Source: an uncultured Desulfovibrio sp. (GTDB lineage Bacteria > Desulfobacterota > Desulfovibrionia > Desulfovibrionales > Desulfovibrionaceae). Taken from it: a stretch of DNA of 64,000 nt. Position 1 is the first letter of the stretch, and every line of letters begins with the position of its first letter. The stretch lies in assembly GCA_913060505.1 (NCBI GenBank), contig CAJXRQ010000003.1:101199-165198 (forward strand), in the 5' to 3' direction. The notes under the pieces were generated by a model. The model made no database searches and had not been told where the DNA came from. It saw only the letters and a program-made list of their open reading frames with translations. Of this stretch, positions 43,843-52,680 are shown piece by piece. The position numbers were made by a program, and so were the translations under genes.

Positions 43843-45297
43843 TCAGTCCTTTTTCAACCCCTTGAGCCATGAGGCGGCCAAAGACGCATGTCCGGTGGAA
43901 ATGGCCTGCACCAACGATCCCGTTTCTCCGGCACTCGTGCTCGAAACGCCTTTGGCAGTGATTGCGGGAGCGCTTTCCAGGTCATCGACAACGATGGTGA
44001 GCGGCTTGCCTTCCTTATCACGCAAAAATTCCAACTTCTTGCGAAATGAGTTCCACGCCCTGCCTGCGGGTACGACCCATAAAGAAGGCACGGGCACTCT
44101 TGCCACCTGCCTCACATCCGGTACCTCTCCCTTGCGCTCAGACAAACAAATCAGAAAATTGGGCCTTGCTCCAGGCAAAAGCGTTGCCCGGACAGCTTCA
44201 ATACAACCGTCGCCAATGCCGAGGAACCCGGAACGGCCTTTTCCCACTTCCGGGTGCGAGGAAAGTTTTTTCAACACATGTACGGCATCAGCGGCGGTAT
44301 TGGATGCGCTTGCTCCCTCTTTCTTGCCGCAGCCACTCGGAGAAAAAGCCATAAGTACGGTTCCGTGCATGCCGAGGGCACGAACAGCCCCCTGCACCAT
44401 GGCCGGAGGAACGCACTCGTCTCCGTGTAGCAGGACCACGCCCGGGTAGTGCCCTTTGGTTGGCGGCAAAGTCATTATGCCGTCCACCGTGCCTTTGCTT
44501 GTGGCGATGTGCATTTTCTCCTCGCGAAAATGAATCTTGGATGGGAACAGGCCTTTTTCACCGTCCGGCATATAAATGAACCGTTCGATTTGGTCGTCCT
44601 TGGCAAGAAACGTGACCGAACCGGTCACAGGCTCATCTTCATACAGGGACGGCCCGATAGTATAAATATACTTGTTGAACTTCTTCAGCCGCCGCAGTTC
44701 GCCACGGTGGGAATCATAAATCAGGAACCTCCCGTAGGCAGTGTTGCGGGCATCAATGATGGTCACGACCCGGTCGCCGGCGACCCGGAACTGCCCCGCG
44801 AATTCATTCGGCGAATACGAATAATAATCCGCAAACATCATGCGTCCGAAACGGGCTTCCGCCCCCCGATGGGCAACCGCATCCATGCGTACATGGTGCA
44901 CGCCCTCCCCGGATTCGTCCGAAATGACGGGGGCGGGAGAAGGGCTGATATCCTTGACCCCGGGTTTGGGGGCGGGCGCTTGGGCAGGTTTGGATGAAGC
45001 CTTGTGCGGAGTCGAAAAAACAGGCGGTTTTCTGGTCAGGACCACGGTTTTGTCCGTGGGAAGGCCCGGCTTGTCGGGCTGTGGCTCTAATGGATCAGTA
45101 TTCGAAACAGGAACCGAAACCTCCTTGGGAGCAGGAAGAGACGTTGCGGGCGCGGGAAGAGGAGCAGGTTCAACATCCTTCAGCTCCAGATCGATGATGG
45201 TCAGATCCTGCCGGTCAAGAGGAGCCACGGTGCAAATCAGCACCAGAACGGCCGCCACATGTATCAAAAAAGACAAAATCCAACTCAATGCACGCAT
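43843..45297 (-). CDS. TonB-like N terminus fused to alpha/beta-hydrolase-like domain
   Basis: The start at 45297 gives 484 residues. Residues 6-25 form a single helix (ILSFLIHVAAVLVLI) followed by LTIIDLELKD and a long Pro/Ala-rich stretch to about 130, as in TonB. Residues 145-250 may form a beta-rich domain. From about 275 the sequence resembles dienelactone-hydrolase-type alpha/beta hydrolases (YPGVVLLHGDECVPP), but the nucleophile elbow reads FLGIGDGCIEA at about 358-368, so the expected Ser or Cys is a Gly. It may be non-catalytic. The domain would lie in the periplasm. It is divergent from the hybrid kinase. Confidence 0.65.
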   Translation of the reverse strand: MRALSWILSFLIHVAAVLVLICTVAPLDRQDLTIIDLELKDVEPAPLPAPATSLPAPKEVSVPVSNTDPLEPQPDKPGLPTDKTVVLTRKPPVFSTPHKASSKPAQAPAPKPGVKDISPSPAPVISDESGEGVHHVRMDAVAHRGAEARFGRMMFADYYSYSPNEFAGQFRVAGDRVVTIIDARNTAYGRFLIYDSHRGELRRLKKFNKYIYTIGPSLYEDEPVTGSVTFLAKDDQIERFIYMPDGEKGLFPSKIHFREEKMHIATSKGTVDGIMTLPPTKGHYPGVVLLHGDECVPPAMVQGAVRALGMHGTVLMAFSPSGCGKKEGASASNTAADAVHVLKKLSSHPEVGKGRSGFLGIGDGCIEAVRATLLPGARPNFLICLSERKGEVPDVRQVARVPVPSLWVVPAGRAWNSFRKKLEFLRDKEGKPLTIVVDDLESAPAITAKGVSSTSAGETGSLVQAISTGHASLAASWLKGLKKD

Positions 45298-45469
45298 TGA
45301 AATCCCGAAAAGCTTTGGCGGCCGGGAATGACTGCCTCTATTCCATGTACCCACCCCTGCGAAATAATGCAAGAACCGCCGTTATTGCCTGTTTACCTCT
45401 TTCAAATCCAAAAACCTTGCCCGACCTCCATAGTGGACTGTGCGGCGTGTTTGCGATACCCGAAAAGAC

Positions 45470-48364
45470 ATGAGTCTCACTGCGCATATCATATGGCTTT
45501 TGAACGACAACCCGGACCTTGGGGATCGGCTGCAATCCATGCTGGCCCCTTATCCCGAATATGAACTGCGAACGCTCTCGGACACACTTCGGCCCGACAG
45601 CATGGACACCCGAAACGAGGCCGTCATTCTTGCTGTTGACTCCGACGAACGAAATCCCATCGGCCGAATCAAGGAGCTGACGCAGGACACATTCGGGATG
45701 CCGCTTGTTTTTCTTGCCCCTGAAGGCGCCGGAATGCAAAACGAAGCATTTGCTTCCGGGGCCTGCGAGTATCTGGAGGACGACCATGCTTTGGACAGGA
45801 CACTGCTCATGGCCCTCCGCCATGTTCTCGCCAGCAAGCCCGATTTGGACGATCCAATTTTGGAAGAAATGGTCCGGGCCCAGCAAATGGCGCACATCGG
45901 CAGTTGGGAAATGGGACCGGACAAAACCGTCATATGGTCCAAAGCCATGTACGAACTTCTGGATTGCGGCCCTGAAGAACTGACGACATTTGATTCCTTG
46001 CGCCAAAAAGTCCATCCGGAAGATCGAAGCATCTTCGACCAAGCCAACCGAGCCACGTTTACCGAAGGCTGGCCTCTGGATTTCGAATATCGTATCACAC
46101 GGAAAAATGGAGAGATCCGACATCTTCACCTGCGTCGCCACACGGAGCTCGATTACCAGGGAAAACTTGTTCGGGCATACGGAGTGGCTCACGACATAAC
46201 CCCTCAAAAGCAATACGAGCAGGCTCTTGAACAACGGGACAACATCCTTCGGGCGGTGAGTCAGGCAGCCGGGGTTTTTCTGCGCGATCAGGACGTCGCA
46301 ACCGGATCAGTGGGGGTTCTGCAGGCATTGGGCCTTTCCCTTGGCTGTGATGCCTGCCTGCTGCTTGCCAACAACGAAGACGCCCCAGACCAGCCGGGTA
46401 CGACGGTTCACGAATGGCGTAACGAAGCAGCGCAGCGCATGGAGTCCTCTTCCGAAAAGTCAGCCCCCCTCTGGCTCTACAAGCTTCCACGCTGGCACGA
46501 AAGACTGTCCGCAGGCAAAAGCATCATGGGACATACGCGACACTTTCCGCCCCATGAAAAAACCATCCTTGCCGGGCATGGTATCCGTTCCGTTCTGGCA
46601 GTCCCCGTATTTGTGGATGCAAACTGGTGGGGCACCCTTTGTGCACAGCAGATACGCCATGACAGACAATGGCTGCCCACTGAAGCGGAATCCATGGGGC
46701 TGGCTGCGGAGATAATGGGCAACGCCATACTGCGTGACCGCATGCAGCAAAAGCTGGTGACAGCAAACGCCACTGCGCGCCGGGCCTTATTGGAGGCCAA
46801 AGAGGCCAACAAGGCCAAAAGCCGTTTTCTTGCCAACATGAGCCACGAAATCCGCACCCCTATCAGCGGCATCATCGGGCTTACGGAAATGACCATTACC
46901 ACAGGACTCAAGCCCGAACAGCGCAAGAATCTGGACATGATTCGCGATGCCGCAAAATCACTGTTGGCCATCGTCAATGATGTGTTGGATCTCTCCAAGA
47001 TCGAGGCGGACAAGATGACGCTCTCGACCGCGGATTTCGATTTTGTCCCTGCGCTCGAGCGAATGGTTCACCCCTTCCAGGCACAAGCCCGCCATAAAGG
47101 CGTCACCCTGGAAATGCGCATAGATGAAAAACTTCCCAACCGCGTCCACGGGGACGAGGACCGACTGGGACAAATCATACGCAACCTGCTGAGTAATGCC
47201 ATAAAATTTACGGATACCGGCCGCATCGACATTGCGGCAGAGCTTGGCCAAAAGCGAAAGGATGGTTTTTCGGTAGCGTTCAGTGTTGCGGACACCGGCA
47301 TGGGTATCCCTGCCGACAAGCTGAACACCATATTTGACAGTTTTGCCCAGCTCGAACAGCCCCACGGCAAATTGCATCAGGGGACCGGGTTGGGCTTGGC
47401 CATCACCCGGGAACTTGTGACGCTCATGCACGGCGACATCGAAGTTTCCAGCATGGAAGGCAGGGGCAGCCTGTTCTCTTTTGACGTCTGGTTCACTCCG
47501 GCCACCAGCAAGGCCGACCAAAAGCCTGACATCACAGGGACTTTGCCGTCGACCATGAATTTGCGTCTGCTGCTGGCCGAAGACAACCGGCTCAACCAGA
47601 AATTCCTGACTCACTTCCTGACCATGTTCGGCCATACCGTGCAACTGGCGGAAAACGGCGTACAGGCTCTTGAAATTCTTCGCAGTGCAAAAACGCCGTT
47701 CGATATGGTGCTTATGGACGTGCAAATGCCGGAAATGGACGGACTGGAAGCGGCCAAGGCCATTCGAAACGGCAAGGCCCGCAACGTTCATCGCAACATT
47801 CCCATCATCGCGCTCACAGCCTATGCCATGAAAGGCGAACGGGAAAAAATACTTGCGGCAGGAATCGACGAATATGTCAGCAAGCCTGTAGATATGAAAA
47901 AGCTGGCAAACGCCATTTCCCGGCTGGTGCAGGACACCCAGAAGCCCTCCGGACGCTCCTGCATGTTGCGCCAGAAAAGAATGCCGGAAACACGTCCGAC
48001 CTATCCTCCCCAAAACCGGTTTTCACTGGACATGGCCGCACTGACGGAACGTTTTCAGGGCAACGACGCCCTTCTGATGGAAATTCTGGAACTCTTTTTA
48101 CAGGAATCCCACGAAAAGTTGGAACTTCTGAACAAGGCACAGGCGCAAAACGATTCCGAGGAACTGGCCAAGGCGTTGCACTCCATATCCAACATTGTCA
48201 GCCACGTGCACGCCATGGATATCATGGCTGAATCGCGACAATTGGAGCAGTGGGCCTCGCAGGGGCGTATGGATCTGGCTTGCAGCGGGTTGCAGGGGTT
48301 GCGCCAGCGCTTCGCCAGGGTGGTTGACGCCGTGCGTATTCATCTGGAAAAATTCAAGAACTAA
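45470..48364 (+). CDS. Hybrid sensor histidine kinase with PAS, GAF, REC and HPt
   Basis: The protein is 964 residues with no membrane segment. Order: degenerate receiver-like region (1-125), PAS/PAC (about 135-260, QQMAHIGSWEMGPDKT), GAF (about 265-425), HisKA with phospho-His in MSHEIRTPISGI (near 459), HATPase (NLLSNAIKFT, DTGMGIP, TGLGLAIT), receiver with Asp in VLMDVQMPEMDG (near 748) and a C-terminal HPt-like region. The HPt motif reads ALHSISNIVSH where HxxKG is usual, so transfer may be altered. It is divergent from the TonB-like hydrolase, 172 bases apart, and could sense a related signal. Confidence 0.92.
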   Translation: MSLTAHIIWLLNDNPDLGDRLQSMLAPYPEYELRTLSDTLRPDSMDTRNEAVILAVDSDERNPIGRIKELTQDTFGMPLVFLAPEGAGMQNEAFASGACEYLEDDHALDRTLLMALRHVLASKPDLDDPILEEMVRAQQMAHIGSWEMGPDKTVIWSKAMYELLDCGPEELTTFDSLRQKVHPEDRSIFDQANRATFTEGWPLDFEYRITRKNGEIRHLHLRRHTELDYQGKLVRAYGVAHDITPQKQYEQALEQRDNILRAVSQAAGVFLRDQDVATGSVGVLQALGLSLGCDACLLLANNEDAPDQPGTTVHEWRNEAAQRMESSSEKSAPLWLYKLPRWHERLSAGKSIMGHTRHFPPHEKTILAGHGIRSVLAVPVFVDANWWGTLCAQQIRHDRQWLPTEAESMGLAAEIMGNAILRDRMQQKLVTANATARRALLEAKEANKAKSRFLANMSHEIRTPISGIIGLTEMTITTGLKPEQRKNLDMIRDAAKSLLAIVNDVLDLSKIEADKMTLSTADFDFVPALERMVHPFQAQARHKGVTLEMRIDEKLPNRVHGDEDRLGQIIRNLLSNAIKFTDTGRIDIAAELGQKRKDGFSVAFSVADTGMGIPADKLNTIFDSFAQLEQPHGKLHQGTGLGLAITRELVTLMHGDIEVSSMEGRGSLFSFDVWFTPATSKADQKPDITGTLPSTMNLRLLLAEDNRLNQKFLTHFLTMFGHTVQLAENGVQALEILRSAKTPFDMVLMDVQMPEMDGLEAAKAIRNGKARNVHRNIPIIALTAYAMKGEREKILAAGIDEYVSKPVDMKKLANAISRLVQDTQKPSGRSCMLRQKRMPETRPTYPPQNRFSLDMAALTERFQGNDALLMEILELFLQESHEKLELLNKAQAQNDSEELAKALHSISNIVSHVHAMDIMAESRQLEQWASQGRMDLACSGLQGLRQRFARVVDAVRIHLEKFKN

Positions 48365-48385
48365 CGCAAACCGACCTTTCCAGAA

Positions 48386-49327
48386 TTACAGCATGCCCCG
48401 GGCATGGGCCATGACAACGCCAAGCGCAATGGCGTTCAATTTGGTTTCATCCGTGTCGGCACGTGAGTTGAGCACCACGGGAGCGCTTGTCCCCACGACA
48501 ACACCAGCGGCGCGCGCTCCGGCAAAGTACATGAGTCCCTTGTAAAGAATGTTCCCTGCGGCAAGATCCGGAGCCAGCAGAATATCCGCATTCCCGGCCA
48601 GCGGGTCATCCATGTTCTTGTGCCGTGCCGCGTGGATGGAAACCGCGTTGTCCAGAGCATAGGGACCGCCAATCCGGCACCCGGTCAACTCGCCTCTTCG
48701 GTTCATTTCCACCAGTTCCCGGGCATGCACCGTGGCTTCCATCTTGGGATTGACCTTTTCCGACTCGGCAAGAACACCCACCACGGGATTCTCCAGGCCC
48801 AAAGCCGCGGTCACCTGCAAGGCATTGCGGATCATGAGCGCTTTTTCCTCCAGCGTCGGTTTAATGGCCATGGCCGCATCCGTAAGATAATACATGCGTT
48901 CGGAGGACGGCATATCCATGAGTACGGTATGGCTGATCATGGCCTGTTCCCGCAGCCCATGATCCCGGTCCAGTACGGCACGCAGGAATACTCCTGAATC
49001 CAGAAAACCTTTCAGCAGTACATGCGCATGCCCCGAAGCCACCAGTTCAACGGCCTTTGCCGCACTCTGCTGCTCGCCCTTGGCATCGTGAATATCGCAC
49101 CCGGTCACGCACACGCCAAGCTCTTAGGCAAGAGACCGGATTGTTCCGGCGTCGCCCACCAGATCAAAAAAACCGATGCCATGGGCACGAGCGCGCCCCA
49201 CGGCCTTGAGCACCTCGCGGTCATGCGCACAGGCCACGGCAATACGGGCCCGGTTGCCGATACATATGGCTTCTTCCAGCAATTGGCCCATGTTCCTGAT
49301 TCGGGTACGCTCTTTGATGCAACGCAT
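48386..49327 (-). pseudogene. Phosphate acetyl/butyryltransferase-like gene with in-frame TAA
   Basis: From the ATG at 49327 (GGAG upstream) the frame encodes MRCIKERTRIRNMGQLLEEA and continues to TIRSLA, where TAA occurs at 49124-49126. The same frame resumes directly with ELGVCVTGCDIHDA and runs to the end with typical Ptb/Pta sequence (HVLLKGFLDSGVFLRAVLD, GVLAESEKVNPKMEATVHA, DILLAPDLAAGNILYKGL). Without the stop the product would be about 312 residues, normal for phosphate butyryltransferase. Either a recent nonsense mutation (for example GAA to TAA) or a sequence error is likely; a GTG at 49114 could restart a shortened protein. Confidence 0.8.
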
Positions 49328-49540
49328 GACGAAACTCCAAACGTGCGGGAGAGAATCCATTCTGGCGGCACGGCCCGCTTGCACGGCCACTGTATGTGGC
49401 TAATACGGCGCGAGGGCTTTTTCAACCCCTGAAAAATCCAGGCTTGGTACACGGTGGACAACTTCTTTGCTATTTCGTCGTAAACCGCATACAACAATGT
49501 GACGCATACTCTACGTATAGTCACACATGAGGAGGGAGCA

Positions 49541-50212
49541 ATGCTTGTACGTGAATGGATGACTCACAATGTCATCACTCTTGGAGTAGATTCTTCTATC
49601 CTTGATGCTGCTGAAATACTGAGGGAAAAGAACATCCGTCAGTTTCCGGTAATCGACGATGACAATCAGCTTGTCGGTATTGTTTCCGACCGGGATATCC
49701 GTGACGCCATGCCGTCAAAATACATCCCCGGAGACGCCGCAGCCAACGGAGGGCTGACGACACTCACCGCCAAGGACATCATGACTCTGGACCCCATTTC
49801 CACAACTTCCGACACCTGCATGGACATCGTGGCCGAGACTCTGGTCAAGAACAAGGTCGGCGGTTTGCCCGTGGTGGACAACGGCAAACTCATGGGCATC
49901 ATCACACAGGCCGACGTCATGCGCTTTCTCTGTAGCACGACCGGGGCTGTTCGAGGCGGTACACAGTTGACATTCCGGCTGGAAGCCCGGCCCGGCCCTC
50001 TGGCGGACCTGCTGGGCGACCTGCGGGACAAGGGAGTGGTCTTTACCAGTGTGTTCACCGCGTATGATCTTGACAACCCCGCTTACCGTCACGCCTATCT
50101 CAGGGTTTCCGACACCGGCGACAGGACCGTGGAGAAACTGGTGGAGCACCTGCAAGCCAATTATGAATTGCTTTATTACGTGAATGAGGGTGTCACGATC
50201 GATCTCGTCTAA
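49541..50212 (+). CDS. CBS-pair protein with C-terminal ACT-like domain (AcuB-like)
   Basis: The protein is 223 residues from the ATG at 49541 with GGAGGGAG upstream. Two CBS motifs occur at 1-60 (REWMTHNVITLGVDSSILDAA, IVSDRDIRDAMPS) and 75-135 (DIMTLDPISTTSDTCMD, GLPVVDNGKLMGIITQADV). The remaining 80 residues resemble an ACT fold (FRLEARPGPLADLLGDLRD). CBS pairs bind adenine nucleotides. It is divergent from the broken phosphotransacylase gene; AcuB-like proteins have been linked to acetate/acetoin use, which would fit that neighbour, but this is inference. Confidence 0.9.
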   Translation: MLVREWMTHNVITLGVDSSILDAAEILREKNIRQFPVIDDDNQLVGIVSDRDIRDAMPSKYIPGDAAANGGLTTLTAKDIMTLDPISTTSDTCMDIVAETLVKNKVGGLPVVDNGKLMGIITQADVMRFLCSTTGAVRGGTQLTFRLEARPGPLADLLGDLRDKGVVFTSVFTAYDLDNPAYRHAYLRVSDTGDRTVEKLVEHLQANYELLYYVNEGVTIDLV

Positions 50213-50229
50213 TAACTTTTCTGCAAGAC

Positions 50230-50260
50230 GGCCCCGAGATTTGTCGGGGCCTTTTCTTTT
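50230..50260. terminator. Terminator after the CBS gene
   Basis: GGCCCCGA at 50230-50237 pairs with TCGGGGCC at 50244-50251 followed by TTTTCTTTT. It terminates the CBS gene and faces the end of the converging binding-protein gene. Confidence 0.9.
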
Positions 50261-50277
50261 GCCCTGTTTCTAAAAAA

Positions 50278-51054
50278 TCAATTCTCCGTATTCAGATAAT
50301 GGCCCCTGATTTCCTCTCTTTTGCATGAATCCACGAGCGCTCGCATGGCCGCATTGAATTCCTCCAAACGCGGGGCAAATTTTGAATGGGCAGAAAGCGC
50401 GATAAAAACCCTGTTTTCCGCTTTGTGCACATAGGGAGCCTGCACCAGAGCCTTTATGAATCTTGGCTTGTGCAGCAGCAGTCTGCCCGTCGTTTCCGAC
50501 AGTGCTACCACGTCAATTCTTCCGAGCTTCAGTTTTTCCAGATTGAGCAACGCCTTGCGAACCGGTTTTTTATTCAGCTTCATGTCTTTGTCGAAACGGG
50601 GATAGTACTGAGTTTCCAACGTAGTGCCGATCCGCTTTCCATATAGATCTTCATAGGATCGAATAGTATTCTGCTCTCCAGAGCGCACAAAAAATGCCGT
50701 ATTGGAATACGAATTGTATGCCGGTTCGATGAACAAAAGGTATTCTTTACGCTTTTCTGTTTTGAGTACTCCGGTCAGCATGTCGATTTCGCCTGTGCGC
50801 ATAAGTTCCAACCCTCGAGCAAACGGAACGTGCACAAATTCGACATCAAGTTCCAGCTGTGCGGCCAATTCGCGCATAAAATCAATATCCACACCGCGTT
50901 CACAGCCTTTTGAGCCAATCTTCCACGGCGCCATCCGGCTGAATTGCACGCGCAACACGTCGCGCTTCTGCGCTTGGGCCAGTCCTCCAAACAACAGAAG
51001 CAAAACCATGGCAGCCATATAAAAAAGAGGTCTGCTCAAGACAATACTCTCCAT
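50278..51054 (-). CDS. Periplasmic solute-binding protein (SBP_bac_3-like)
   Basis: The protein is 258 residues from the ATG at 51054, which starts a signal peptide (PLFYMAAMVLLLLFGGLAQAQ); the open frame continues upstream to 51222 through the livF terminator and is not credible there. Mature features are GVDIDFMRELAAQLELDVEFV, FARGLELMRTGEIDMLTGVL and GKRIGTTLETQYYPRF. No permease is adjacent on its own transcript. It lies just downstream of the liv operon but is separated from it by a terminator. Confidence 0.85.
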   Translation of the reverse strand: MESIVLSRPLFYMAAMVLLLLFGGLAQAQKRDVLRVQFSRMAPWKIGSKGCERGVDIDFMRELAAQLELDVEFVHVPFARGLELMRTGEIDMLTGVLKTEKRKEYLLFIEPAYNSYSNTAFFVRSGEQNTIRSYEDLYGKRIGTTLETQYYPRFDKDMKLNKKPVRKALLNLEKLKLGRIDVVALSETTGRLLLHKPRFIKALVQAPYVHKAENRVFIALSAHSKFAPRLEEFNAAMRALVDSCKREEIRGHYLNTEN

Positions 51055-51109
51055 TTTCTTTCGATAGCAAGTAAAGCCCCAACCTCTCCCTTCTTTTGCA
51101 ATCCTAAAC

Positions 51110-51147
51110 AAAAACAGCGCCAAAGGGAAAATTCCTTTGGCGCTGTT
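51110..51147 (-). terminator. Terminator of the liv operon
   Basis: AACAGCGCCAAAGG at 51113-51126 pairs perfectly with CCTTTGGCGCTGTT at 51134-51147. On the minus strand it follows the livF stop by 22 bases and is followed by TTTTGTTTAGG. Confidence 0.9.
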
Positions 51148-51169
51148 CGTCATTTCCATTCCTGTTTCC

Positions 51170-51904
51170 TTATCCGCCCAGATAAGCCTTCTTGACTTCC
51201 GGATCATCCATGAGCTGCTCACTTATCCCCTGGGCCACGATTTCTCCGGTATCAATGACATACCCGCGGTCCGCAAACTTGAGTGCGAGGTTCGCGTTCT
51301 GCTCAATGAGCAAGATGGTCATACCCTCTCTGTTCAACTCCTTGAGGGCGCGGAACATGTCGTACATGAGCAACGGGGCCAATCCCATACTCGGTTCGTC
51401 CAGCATGATGAAATTGCAACTGGACATGAGCGCACGTCCCACGGCCAGCATTTGCTGCTCGCCGCCGGAAAGGGATTCGCTCTGCTGCTTGCGGCGTTCA
51501 TGCAGCCTTGGAAACAGCGAATATACCCGTTTGTAATCCCGTTCCACATCTCTGGCCGTATCCTTGCGCGCATACGTAGCCAGTCGCAGGTTTTCCTCTA
51601 CCGAAAGGTTGCCGAAAATCCGCCTTCCTTCCGGTACCAGAGCCAGATGCAAATCCGCGACGATCTTGTCCGGGTTCCATTCCAGCAGGGATTCCCCGTT
51701 ATACAGGATATCCCCTTCAACAACCTTGGGGGCTTCCGGCGGAGGCAGGCGGGATATGGACATGAGCGTGGTGGATTTACCCGCTCCGTTTGCACCGATA
51801 AGCGTAACGATCTCGCCCTTGTCCACGTACAGCGAAATGCCGTGCAGGGCTTCGATGTTGCCGTATTTGACCTTGAGGTCCTTGATTTCAAGCAGCTTGC
51901 TCAT
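51170..51904 (-). CDS. livF: Branched-chain amino acid ABC transporter ATPase LivF
   Basis: The protein is 244 residues from the ATG at 51904. Walker A is GANGAGKSTTL, the signature ESLSGGEQQMLAVGRAL, Walker B FIMLDEPSMGLAP, and the H-loop region ILLIEQNANLAL. The N-terminal KVKYGNIEALHGISLYVDKGEIV is LivF-like. The ATG overlaps the livG stop (ATGA). It powers import of Leu/Ile/Val or related amino acids with LivGHM. Confidence 0.96.
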   Translation of the reverse strand: MSKLLEIKDLKVKYGNIEALHGISLYVDKGEIVTLIGANGAGKSTTLMSISRLPPPEAPKVVEGDILYNGESLLEWNPDKIVADLHLALVPEGRRIFGNLSVEENLRLATYARKDTARDVERDYKRVYSLFPRLHERRKQQSESLSGGEQQMLAVGRALMSSCNFIMLDEPSMGLAPLLMYDMFRALKELNREGMTILLIEQNANLALKFADRGYVIDTGEIVAQGISEQLMDDPEVKKAYLGG

Positions 51905-52668
51905 ATGTTGTCGTCTCCCAGATACGCCTTGATGACCGTGGGATCGTTTTGAATCTGTTCCGGCGTGCCCTCGGCGATTGTCGCGCCGAAGTCGATGCAC
52001 TTGATGTATTGGCACAAGCTCATGACAACCTTCATCTGGTGTTCGATCATCCAGATGGTAATATCGAAGTTGTCATGAATCCAGCGTACCAGCGTGATCA
52101 GCCCCTCAACGTCGGCGGAGTTCAGCCCTGCTGCGGGTTCATCCAGCAACAGCAGCTTGGGTTTGGTGGACATGGCCCGTGCAATCTCCACCCGACGCTG
52201 CAAGCCGTATGGCAGGTTGGATGGCAACTCATGCGCAAACTCCTTGAGGTCCATGGCTTCAAGCATTTCCCAGGCAATGGAATCGATACGCTCCTCGCCC
52301 TTGCGATACCGCTTGGTACGCAGGAACGAATCGAACACCGAATAGCCAAGCCGGTAATGCTGCGCAATTCGGATATTGTCCAACACACTCATGTCGTGCC
52401 AGAGCCGAATGTTCTGGAACGTCCGGGCAACGCCCATGGCCGTAACCTGATGCGGCTTGAGCCCGCGGGTGTCCTTGCCGGCAAAGGTGATGGAACCTTC
52501 ACTGGGCTGGTAAAAACCGGACACGAGGTTGAATATGGTTGTCTTGCCCGCGCCGTTGGGGCCGATGAGGCCGACCAGCTCCCCGCCCTGCAGTTCCATG
52601 TCAAACTTGGAGACCGCCTGAAGGCCGCCGAACCGCTGCGTCATTTCGTCTATGTTGATCAGTGACAT
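51901..52668 (-). CDS. livG: Branched-chain amino acid ABC transporter ATPase LivG
   Basis: The protein is 255 residues with Walker A GPNGAGKTTIFNLVSG, the LivG insert (GVARTFQNIRLWHDMSVLDNI), signature SNLPYGLQRRVEIARAM, Walker B LLLLDEPAAGLN and H-loop WMIEHQMKVV. GGAGG lies upstream. The stop overlaps livF by four bases, indicating translational coupling. Confidence 0.96.
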   Translation of the reverse strand: MSLINIDEMTQRFGGLQAVSKFDMELQGGELVGLIGPNGAGKTTIFNLVSGFYQPSEGSITFAGKDTRGLKPHQVTAMGVARTFQNIRLWHDMSVLDNIRIAQHYRLGYSVFDSFLRTKRYRKGEERIDSIAWEMLEAMDLKEFAHELPSNLPYGLQRRVEIARAMSTKPKLLLLDEPAAGLNSADVEGLITLVRWIHDNFDITIWMIEHQMKVVMSLCQYIKCIDFGATIAEGTPEQIQNDPTVIKAYLGDDNI

Positions 52669-52680
52669 TTTGCGGCCTCC

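Noticed and set aside
49124..49126. Stop-codon recoding (for example selenocysteine) in the phosphotransacylase gene
   Set aside because: The codon is TAA, not TGA, and no downstream recoding hairpin is evident; a nonsense mutation or sequence error is simpler.
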